From contig NC_133946.1 of assembly GCF_031877795.1 (NCBI RefSeq), positions 11,569,144-11,633,143 of the forward strand: 64,000 nt of DNA. The letters run 5' to 3'. Within the stretch, counting starts at the first letter, position 1. Each line of letters opens with the position of its first letter. Positions 11,701-23,700 of this stretch are shown here, piece by piece. The notes beneath the pieces were generated by a model. The model saw only the letters and a list, made by a program, of their open reading frames with translations, had not been told where the DNA came from and made no database searches. The DNA is from Strix aluco (lineage: Eukaryota > Chordata > Aves > Strigiformes > Strigidae). Both the position numbers and the translations under genes were made by a program.

Positions 11701-14700
11701 AAGTAAATTAAGTACAAATGGCTAAAGACAACTATTAATCCATCAGGGTTTTAACGACCTACACAGGATTGTCATAATGTTCTTGGAACCTTGTTGCATG
11801 GCTTGTGATTCCAACCAAAATATGGTTTTGTTTCTGCAGCCAACAGAGATAACCGAAGCTTCACCACCTTTGGGACTGCAAGGATTTACTTTTTCCAGTG
11901 CAACAGAAGTTGTGGAGAAACAACTTCAGTTGCAAAGGTAGTACGAGACTTTCTGTGCCAGCGACGAGAAAATTTGTGGGAATAATTTAGTTAAGAGTAG
12001 CATAGATCACTAACAGCCTGCTTCCCCGGGCAGAATGGAATATAACCCTGGGCATCAGCCTGTAACCAGGATCTGTAATCTGTCTTTATATATCTTTGAT
12101 TAGTCTGAGGGATCTTAACTTCCTACAGGTAGAATATGTCAGCTTGGCTTGCCCTTTTTACAAAGTTTACTTATATTTTACACACCTTCATAAAACATAA
12201 GAGACAAGGTTGTATCTTTTTCACAGTGAATTCCAGATCTCTGAAGATACTCAACTACATAAACCATCTTGTTCTGAGGGTAAGTATTTAATTTTTTTTA
12301 ACATTGAGGAGAAGGCTGTGTTGAAGGGAAGTGTTCTTTTATATGAATAGCAGGACTGCAACAAACTAAAACCAAAAGTCTAGGTGGATTAGAAGAATGA
12401 AAATGAGAACATGTTAGTAGTTTCTTTAATCATATTCAGCAAAAGACTGAGCATCTGAAGTCTGAGAACTGTCACTATTTGAAAGGACTTTGAAACAGAA
12501 GAGCTTTTTTCTTTTAATAGCTGAAGAGCTTTCTTCACACTTTAGTATATGCAGTTTTACTAAAATCTAAGAGTTTAACATGAAGAATGATACTATCTTA
12601 AGTTGTGGTTTTTTTTTTTTCAGAGGATTTGGTAGAGGAATACAATCAAAAATTATTTATTCATTTTTGTTGTTGGGAAGGGTGCATGCTGGAGAAATTT
12701 ACTTTTGACCTGAATTGACTGCTGTTACTGTTGACAGAGGTTATCCAGTCTCTTGATGTATGCCCAGATACGCAAAGGGGAAATGTGTTTTTAGACTCTG
12801 AGGATGAGCAGAAGGAACAGAGAAATGAGGCCAGCCTTGGGAAAAAAGGTACAAATTCTGAAGCATATTCTAAAAAGAGCAAGCTAGCTAACATAATATG
12901 GTGGCAAAAGTGTGGTTCGTTAATGTGACAAAAGCAAGTCTTTTTTTTTAATAGGTTTCTTTAAATGTCAGTTCTGTAACTTCCTACTAGAACTGGTATT
13001 TTTAAGACTGTATGAAGTGTTTTGAGTAGCATTGGATACACTGTTGTGGAAAAACTGTTGATACAACAGAGCCTCTTGGCTTTTCTTTACCTATGTAGGT
13101 CTCCTTCCCCCTCCGGATCCTGCTGTGCTTTTCTCCATATTTGATGAGTCCTCTACTTTGAGAAATCAGAATACAAGGTAGAATTACTCAAGGCCTAGAT
13201 TTCAGAGGGAGGGAAAACTCCAGTATCAGCCCACTTTCAGTAGCAGCTGAAATACAGTACTGTTTCTTGTATGGATCTAGGGTGGGGTTTTGTTTTGTTT
13301 GTATTTTTTGTTTTATTACTCTACTTGGGAAGTCCATGATGAGCAAATACTCTCCTATTGTTCCTCCTCAGTCTAGAACTATTTAAGCTGCTATATAAAC
13401 TTTCTTCATTCTGGAGAGCTGTATGTATTGCAATTTACTGGTAGTTCTGTAGTAGAAAGTGGTAGATTGAAATTATCAGTAGGCTTAAACTCTTGAGAAG
13501 AATCTGTTGAAGATCAGAAGCTACTCTAATAAATATTTAATGGCATGTAACTTTATCTTAGTTGTTCTGCAGATCATACACAGAAAAGTTCCCGGCGCCC
13601 TCTTGCTGTTCGTAAACCTTCAGATTCTGTAACTGCAAAGGAAAACATGCTGCCAGACGCCTGTGTAAGGCCACAGTTTACCTCACAGCAGATTTCCTGT
13701 CCAGGAGAAACCACCATAGAATGTCCTACTGTTGAACTGAGTGAGACTGGCTGGACTGACACGCTGTGTGATAAGCAAGGATTCTAAACTTCTCCCTGTC
13801 ATGGCAATAGTGATTTGGGTGATGTTAAGATTACACTGGAAATTTCATGTTTCTATTAGGCTTTAAGGTGGCTAATACAGAGATAAGCAACTGATTAGTG
13901 GCCAGGATTACTCACGCTGAAACTTTAAAAAGTTTGTGTGATGAAGGGTTGCACTCTCAAACACTACCTCCTGTTCCATCCACTTTCTTCCCAATGCTTT
14001 CAAACAAGCATCTTAGCTCCTGTGTTCCTCACCCAAAGTACCATACACTTGACTCCCTTAAACCTTTGTGTCTTGTTTCCTAAGCTATGTGTCTGTCTGT
14101 GGCAGCTTTGCAGATGTTTGTAAAGCTTTCAGTAGAGGTGGTAGTTGTTGTCTCACCAAAGGACTTAGTTACTGCATGCCACAACAGACCTTTAGACTGG
14201 TTGAGTGAGAGGATTTTATTCTGAGCTGAGAAAGATTTTTGTGTACAGCTACAATATGAAATACTTAGTAGGCTTAAGCATGGTAGGCATCGTGCTGATT
14301 TGGGTTCTAGAGTCAGTCTGGATAACTGAATATTTCTGCTTTACATGTTCTATGTGTCTTCAGTGCCCAAGGTTTTAGTAAATGCTTTAATAATGTGCTT
14401 ATAACTGTACTGAAATGCACTTTTGGGGTGGTAGATACTAAGTAGCCTTTTAACAGTTCATGGCAGCTCTGCAGTGAGTAACAAAGCTACACTTTCTAGT
14501 TGGAAAAAACCCATGCAACTGTATTACAGTGAGGGTTCAATTACTCAGTTTGAATGAGCAATGTAAGTAGAGTACACAAAGACTGAGGGTCAGATTCCTT
14601 TTGGAAGGTGGTAGGGTGGAAGAAAGGGGAGACAGAAATGTTCAGTTTTTAAATAAATTAAAAGAAAATTTGTCATAAAATCTACAGGCTTTTCACTGTC

Positions 14701-17700
14701 TCTTCCTACTTTTTTCAGGATGAGCTGAATGGAATTGAGCCTTTGACTGAAGATGCAATTGTGACAGGCTCCTACAAGAACAAAACCCTTTGTGCCAACC
14801 CAGAAGACACGTGTGACTTTGTCAGAGCTGCCCATCTGGCCTCAACGCCCTTTCATGGGGTGGTAGCTCAGAGAGTCCCAGCTCCTGCTTTTTCGCAGTG
14901 TGACCTGAAGGAAGACTGCCCAGAACCTAAGAGTGCACCTCTGAACGAAGAAACGCCCGTTTGTGAGGGAGCTTACAGTGAAGCTCTTTGTGTAAACAAA
15001 CTGAGGTAATTAACAGCAAAGCATCTTAAGCCCCTTTTGCTGTGTGTCTTTCATTGGTTGTGGATTTATTATTCTGTTGCTGAAGAAATGATTTTCTGAA
15101 GAGATCAGAGTATCCTGAAGACAGCCATTTCTCTAGCTCAGGGTCCGTTTTGCCTTGAACAGATTTAAGAGGTGATAGCAATACCCACTTGGCTTTTCAG
15201 TATTACTGCTGTGGGACTTAACTCCATGCTTTTTCTACAGAATAACTTGCAAAGAAATTAATAAATACATTCTGTCGTTGTAACCAGAGATTAAAAGTAG
15301 AATCATCAGTTCCTTTTATACTCATATGCTTCTGTAGTTATTTTAGTATACAAAATGCATCTGGTGATTACGGCTTAGGTTTCTTCTACAGAGGAGAAAA
15401 GCTGGAGAGAAGAAAAAAACTGGAAAACCACCTCCTGTTTCTTATCATTGTGAAGAAAAAAGCATCTGTTGTATGGGGTTTTCTTAATTTAGAAATGTTG
15501 ATTTGCTACCTGTTAGCATGTAAACGTGTATACCATGCTGAAGGTGTTTGTGTAGTTGGCAAGTTCCCTGGGAAACCATGCTGATTATAACTGGGAAGGA
15601 AGAGCAAAAGTTATTTCCCACCCAACCCTCCACTGCTTTAAAATCACTGTAGGACTGAATTTTGGTAGTGAAGGGAGCAATAAACATTCAGTATGTCTTC
15701 TGTTGTAGCAGTCATATTTAATGGAAGAGAAGATAAAATTCATCTGTAGACTTAAGATTCTGAGTATAAACAATCATGAAGCTAAAATGAAGCTCTGACA
15801 TGACTCTTGGTTTTCCACTAAGGAGGAGAAATGACTTGAACATAAGGAAGGCTGGGAGTGCACAGAATCCTTTCATAGTCACTAGGCTGGCATTATCTAG
15901 ACACTATCTTCTGAAAGTCTGAGTAGTTGATGACTTTATTTACAGCCCGATCATGGAAGCAAGCCTGGAAGATACTCGCTCGTCAGGTTCTTCTGTCTCC
16001 TCAGGATCTTCTCTTTCCTCTGTTACACAAATATCTACTATTAAATACCTGCATATCCCTGAGAAACTGGAACTTGCCCGGAGCTTGCCTGCTGAAATGG
16101 CTCCTGATTCTGGAGGTATCAGTGAAAACATTACTGGTTAGTACTAAACTGAGTTTCACTCACAACAAATAACTTGCAGTAAAACTATGGTGCTCTTTCT
16201 GTACTTCCTATATTCTACTCTGCTTTCTGTGTACTTTCTGTTACTTTAACTTGTGACTAAACTTGTGTCTCCCTTGTCAGAAGTAGTAGTGAGGTATGCA
16301 GTGTAGCATGCTTGTCAGCATCCAAAGATGTAAATATTAAGGTGACAGAGAAGTTATTTAAGGTATTAAAGCAGGGAGTGTGTAGGAGTAATGAAGTCAA
16401 ATTCTGAAATGAAAGATTTGCGCTGGGTGGTAGTGAGAACTTTTAAGACTGCTTTGTTTTGTCTTGATTTTTTTTTTTCCCCCGTCTGTAATCATACCAT
16501 GTGTTCTCCTGATGTGCTGATAAGCGCCACATTGGAAAAGGTGAATATGAATTTGAAATTTAGTGAAAGTTGCATAATTTTGGTTTTAAATTTGCACTCA
16601 ACTTTGCTGTAAACTACTGTGCTGCTTCGCAATATGTTTCTTTTTCCTATTGGATGAAAACAATACTGGTACTTAAATAGTTAATTCTTTTTCTTTGAGC
16701 CAAAGACCTTTGTTTCTCTCTGTAGTAAGTCTTTATATTACAGTTAGAACAGGAATGGTCGCAAAAAGCCTTCAAAATCTGGCCTGTTGAATTAGGTTTG
16801 TGTTGAATGACAGTTTTCAAGGTGTTCAACCTGCTTTAACTCCTTTGATTTCAGTTTATGATATTTTAATTAGAATTGTGTATCTGAAAATTCTCAGTCT
16901 ACCTACTCTAGAGAAGAATACATTATTATGTGTCTGCAGACTATGATGAAGCATGTTTGGGACCTGGAATGAAAGTACAATTAGAAGTGTGTTGTCACAG
17001 AAATAGCTGAAACATTTTGGATAGATCTTACACTCATTTTTTTTTCATATGCACTAATCTTTAAAGCTAGATGAAGAATCTTTACTGATTCTTTTCAGAA
17101 AAAGAAGGCATTTGTTCAGAGGCTTTAACGGTCCTTTCTTAAACTTCTGATGATTCCTGTTGCTTTTTCCTTGCTTTGCACATCTCCCTTGAACAAGCAG
17201 TTCTCAACCTGGATGTAGTAATTCTGCTGAGGACTCCTTAATGCTGCATAGAGCAGAAAAATTACTTCAGATGTCTGTCAGTTTATTCCTGTAAAATATG
17301 CCAGTAAGTTTCATAGGTCTGTGATGATTAAATAGTAGAACACCTATTTAGCCTTCTCCCTACCACATTTCCTGGATTTACTTTCAAGGAATTACTTCCT
17401 GAGCAGTATCTTACTAGAATGCTTTTCAAATAAATATAACAGTAGGTAATGATACTCTGATTCTAACCTTTGTACTGTGAAAGCTTGAAATGTCACCCAT
17501 GACTAGTCATAGTCTTTGGGAGAGGAAGTCAGTAGAAGCTGTCTAGTTCTGCTGTGTTTGCCTGATCATTTGAGTTCAACACTTCTCAGGCTACCTTGGT
17601 TTTGTACAGATGAACTCATCTATTGAATGATTTTTTCTCTCTGTCCTGTTATGCAGGAAAATAAACCCAGACCTACGTGTAATTATCTTAAGTGTCTTCC

Positions 17701-20700
17701 AGGAGGTAAAAGCTATTAAATTGTTAATGTTGCAGTGAGCAGCAGAGTTGGAGTCCAACTTTGTTTTCCCTTTCTTATGTAAAACCCCTGCTGTATTCAA
17801 AGAAGTGAATTTCAATAAACCCCTTCATTTAAAAATCACAAACCGATCGCTCACTCTGGACATAAATTTAAAAAAGGAGTGTTAATTTACAAAATGAGTG
17901 TCAATTCTGCTGTGGCTGAGCAGGCGTACCTAATCTAATTTAGAGCTTTGTCTCTCGTGAAAGATACATTTTACGTGATGCTACAGTAGAATCATTAAGA
18001 CCTCAGGATGTCAGTAAGGTAGCTTCAAAGGTGAGTGTTATGTTCACTTCACAAAACAAGAAACTGTTGGAAAGAGATCAACTGACTTGCTGAGAGGTGA
18101 TGCAGTAAATCAGTATGCAGATAGAAAGCTTCCAATATCCAGGTTACTTTTTCTTGACAGATACAGTCAAGTCACAGAGACTCAACACCTAGTTTCAGCT
18201 CATCTGTTTCTATTACTTCTCTTCCTAGGTGATGCTATAACTCAGTTCTTGTGGAGTGCTGAACAGCGTAAAAAGCTTTTAGATCCTATGCCAGAATCGT
18301 TGACTGCCGCTCCAGATTTTCATTTGGAGGCTGGCGCTCTGCCTGTCATGGAGCTCGAGAAAGACGTTGAGCTAGGTAGGTTATGCCAGACACTACAGTG
18401 CAAGGGATCTATTTATGTTCTAATTGGTTTGAAATGTACTTTATATTCACCCTCACTAGTTTTATGTGGTGTAGATGGGGAATAACTTGAACAGCCTGGG
18501 TACATACATGTGCTGTGACAGCTCATAAATGTAAACTTTCATAACAGGAAATGAGACTTACTGTATCAAATGGGAATATTGGGCCAATGAAGAATACAAG
18601 ATGTGTTTTGCCATTCCAGCCCACTTCCCCCAGTTGGATGCAAAGGGATTTGCAATAAAGGTAACACATAATGATTATTATACAAGAAGTGGGTAATGTT
18701 AAAATCTCCTCAGCCAATATAAATTGAAATGTAAATTTGGTCTTAACTTCTGAACTCTGTGCATGAAGTTTGCTACTTCAAGTTCTCTTTCTAATTGTTG
18801 ATATAGATTAAAAGTTTCTTGACTGTGGAAAATGTCTTCCTTGGTAAAGCGAGGAGGAAGAAAAAGGATGAGAAGAATAAGATCATCAGCAATTTTCACT
18901 ATATTCCAAAAATAAATGTTCTTATGTACCTTCTTGTAGGTGTATTCTCAGCCTGTGCCTTGGGATTTTTATATCACACTTCAGTTACAGGAGCGTCTGA
19001 ATACTGATTTTGACCAAAGCTTCAGTGAGAATTGCAGCTGTTACTTGTACCAAGATGGCTGTGCTATTTTGCACAGGGATATAAATCGCTTCACGCTTGG
19101 GGTCAGTACAGACAAACAAAGTACAAACGTAGAAGACATGAACTCTTGCATAGCATGCCGTTAGGGAATTTTGTTTGTCATTATGCTCATTGCTGAAGAT
19201 GGCTTCGCATGTTTAATCCTGCAATCTAGATTCTCTGATTTTTGTTTTATCTATGCACAAATTGGGGCTGTCTATTCTAGCCTCAGAGCTGGTTTCTCAT
19301 TTGTAGATAATTTGCTTCTCAGAGACAAACCTGAACTGATTTTTCGCATTTTCTTTATTCATGAGTGATAAACAACCTGAGCCAAGAACCACACATTATT
19401 CCACAATGAGGTTTGCATCTAAAACTCTTGTTTAACTTGGTATCTTTCAATGAGTTCTAGTCTTCCAGTCTGCTATTGCAAAGTCATAGCATTTAGTGTC
19501 TTGCTGAAGGATTTACATTTTAAATAAAGTCTTGTAAGTGCATTTTGAATTGTTGCATATAAATAGAATACAAATTAAAGTCATTTCAGTCTTCAGTTCA
19601 ATTTCCTCCTCCTGATCTTTTGTCCACTTCTAAATAACAGTGTCTCCTAAGAGCTCATGAATTTAATTCTGACTGGGCTGATCATGGGCAAAATCTGATT
19701 ATACTGAATTTGGGGTAGAACTGTTATCTCTGTACAGATGAGTAGGAAAAACAAGGTGAGCTATAAATATTCACTTAAACTAAGGTAGAATGGCATATAG
19801 ATACACATTTATTCCCTGTTTTCAGGATGTTATTCGTGGCTGTAAATCCATCACGGAGGAGGTTATCCTACTAGTTGTTTATAACCTTCTGGGTGTGGTT
19901 GAGAAGCTGCACAAAGCAGAGATTGTCCATGGAGATCTGAGTCCAGAGGTGTTTTTTCTGGGAAACAGGTTTGTATCTTTGTATGAATACAGGAGGATGT
20001 ATAATGCTCAGTTTCAGCTGCAGTGCTTGTACTTCTGTAATTTCTCCTCTTTAGTTGGGGTACTGATACTGCAGTCCAGTTTTTGTAGGCTACAGTGTAT
20101 TCTGAAAATAGGGAAACCACTTTGTTTAGCAATAAACCTATCTTTTTATTTATTTCTATAGAAAAAGTAAACAATGATGTTGTAAAGCTTAGCAAAAACA
20201 TTTTGTTTAGTGTATTACCTGTGTTCTCAAGTTTCTGGTGTGTTTACTGGTGTGCTAGAAAGCTGACTGGATATTGGTAAATAACTTGCCTTCTGGTTTT
20301 ACTTATCTGAAAACCAGGAAATTAGAAGACAAAGGGCAGGTGGGACTGGAATATCCAGACACTCTTAAACAGATTCCTTACCCTCCACTACAGTCCAGCT
20401 TGTAACCTGATGTGCAGATTTAGTTTTCTTTAAGCTCTTTCCCATATTATGTTAACAAAGTCACATATTCCTTGGAATGTGATCTGTGAACTAAGTGTGG
20501 GAAGATGGTAACTTTGGCATGTCTGATGATTCAGATATAATTCCTTTAGAAGAAATTCACTGAGGCTGTTCTTAGTCTTCACTGATACGTTAAAAATAGC
20601 TATTAACTTTATATTAATTTTGAACTTAGTTGTCTAACATGCACACCCCCAATATATTTTATTTATAATTTCTTTAACTTATTCATATTATTTATTAATA

Positions 20701-23700
20701 AACTGCATCTATGTACTACTGAAGTTTTAATATTTTTTTCACACACCCAAATGGATTGTCTTGCACATCCCTTAGGGTGCACGCATCCTATTTGGAAGTC
20801 GCTGATCTAACAGTGGCTTGCTGGACTTGGATCTCTCCCACTGGATTTCTCTGCGGCAAATACAAACCAAGATAAACTGCCAAAAAGTTTAGGATAATGG
20901 TTTTTTAGATAGCAAAAGCTATACTAGGACAAGTGCATAGTATAAATTACAAAACAAGATCACAGCATACAAGTGTGTAAGAAGAAGAGTAGTGAGAAGT
21001 GTGATCTGTTTATGCTGTTGGCTTGGCAGTACGCTGTCATCTGTGCAGGTACTCCTTGCTGCCCTTTCTGTTTGTCCTCCCTGGTGTGTAGACTAGGAAA
21101 GGTTTATTAGAGTATTCTGGAGCTTAATTCTTTCTGTATAAAGTACCCTTGAAGGAGAGGGAGGAATGCTAACACTATGCTATTCTCCCCTTCCACCAAC
21201 TATGTTTCAGATAACTGTGACAAATATCAAAACAGCCTCATCATTAACCCTTTAGTGTCTCCTATTGCTTACTCTGGAGATACCAGTATCACCTCTAAGC
21301 TTCAGGCTGCCAGCTGGTTCCCCATCCAGGGATAGTCCTTTCAGCAGTAGTTCTTAGGCTGACCATCAGAGGGGAGCATTGACATAGCTAAGACTCACAT
21401 TCACTGTGCTGTTAAACTTCATTTAAAAAAAAAAAAAGTTTGCTGGATTGTCTTATGCTTCATTTGCTTCCTCTGCTCAGGATCTGTGATCCATTTGCTA
21501 ATGATGAGATGACAAGAGCTCTGAAGATAGTGGATTTCTCTCACAGTCTAGATTTGAGATTACAGGCTCGCGTAAGCTTGCCCAACAGCTTTCCCATATC
21601 TCAGACCCCCCATGGACAACAGCTTCTGGCGAAAAGTTCTCTTCCTTATCAGGTGAGTCTGTTTAGGAGGACATTTTAGTTTCTATGTTTTCTTTACAAA
21701 ATCTTTTTTTCTTAAATTATATTTTGCAAATTCTGTGGAAAGCTCTGGATCAATAAATGCTGAATAAGGAGAATTTTTCATCTGAATAAATCGTTGGCAA
21801 TGAATGAAGGGACTAGCAGCACTGAGTGCCTGGGACTACTATATTTATTTAGGAATCTACAATAAGACCAGAACTTTACTTTTTGAATTTTTCTTGCTTA
21901 GCAGGTCTCCAGAAGAGTCTGATGCAACGACCAATTTAGACTTAAATGTGTAAAAGTGCCAACAGTAGAAATCTGTAGTGGATTGCAGAAACTGATGGAA
22001 CTTGAACTTTCCAATGTTTGTTGTGATTGCAGGTAGACTTGGTTGGCATTGCAGATATAGTCCACTTGATGCTCTTTGGAGATCATGTCCAGGTCTATCA
22101 AGAGAATTCCATCTGGAAAATCAGCCAAAATGTATCGAAGTAAGTCCTTTTGCAGAGGAGGCTGCTGGGAAAGAACAGACTTCTAACTTCCTTTGTTTTC
22201 TTTACAGTGGTACCATCTTCAAAGCTTAGAGCACAGAACTTAGTGCTGTTGTTGTCAAAAGCATTAGTTCTGTGGGGACTTTAAATTTTGAAGCTACTAG
22301 ACTTGTTCACTGTATAGTAGCCTTGGTTCTATGTAGGAGACAATTTTAAGCTGAATATTAGCCTAGCAGCCCAGTTAAGATGATTTTGCTTTTCCTATCC
22401 TTTCAGACCAGACTCTCTAGTCTCTCTTTTCATTTGATAGACCAAGCTTGGAGAAGTTTAGAAGTGGTGAGTGGAAAAAAATTACACAAGCATGTTGCTT
22501 TAGAAATGGAGATTTTTTTTTTCATTCTAGACTATATTGAAGGGCTACTAAGACACTGATGCCAGGGTTCTGTCTGTAACAGTTGCAGAAACAGTATACG
22601 TGCACAAGAAGGAAAATAATTTAAAATTAAAATTTAAGATGCATGTGCAAGCAGCTTCTTTTTGGAAGCTGCTGTTTGTCCTCAGGTATTAATTTCTACC
22701 GCTCTCTTTTAGTCACATGTTTTGTCTATAAAACTACTCTGCCTTCATCTACCCTTTGTTTGTTCTTAGACTAAACACTTGTTCATTTTGTTAGTCACAT
22801 CCTGCAGAATTTTCTGCCTTAGTGTGTCATAAGGCTTTTCCAGAACTCTCTGCTTATGACAGAAATTACTTGACAGATAGCTGTATCATGGTTTATTAGC
22901 TACACCCGTGGTGTGGATATAGTTCTGTAACCACTGCTTTAAGAAAACCTACTACCAGTCTGGGAGTTGGCCAGTTCCCTAGCAACCTGCATTACTTTGA
23001 AAAAAATCTCATCATCTTAAGCTGTGTACTGGGAAAAAATGCTTTTTTTCTTTACTGGGCATATATCTGGTTTTCTACTACTGATAGCAGTATGTACAAG
23101 GCTACAGCCTGCTTCTGCTGAGTACTGGCCATGTGTGCCACACCCCGTACCCTGTAGTGCTTGTTTTTTTCTGCAGAGGATCAATGTGCAGGACTAGGCT
23201 GTGAAGAACAAAATCACCAAAGGGTGATTGCTCTCTGAACAGGTGAATATCAGTGATGCATAGGTTGGCAGTAAATACACATCTTATACTGCCTTTCTTT
23301 CAGAAATACTAAGAAAAAAAAAGGCAACTCAATCATTGACGGAGACTGGCATTTGCTCTCTACTGACAGATATTCTCACATTACCTGTCTTTGAGCTATG
23401 TGAATCTGACATGCTCTGAAAAATAGGACTCCTATTTTTCTCCTATTTTTCCTATCTGAAAAATAGGACTCCTTAATTTCTATCAGAACTTGGTCTGTTT
23501 TTAGCAATATCCTGTTGGGATGGAAGGACAGATTTCTGATAAGTGTTGCCTTTTTTAATTTAAATTTTGTTTACTTTTTTAATTCTGCAAAAGATTAAAT
23601 TGGGCTACTGCAGATGAAGTCACACAAGGCCTGAGTTGGGAAGGTAGGAACAGGGTGTTGGGGACCCAATCTGGATGTGGGTATGGGAAAAATGGCAATA

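Noticed and set aside
13573-13664. Exon 15 starting after the TTCTGCAG acceptor
   Set aside because: The frame from exon 14 would run into TAA within about 15 codons and lose the conserved RRPLAV segment. The AG at 13561 restores it.
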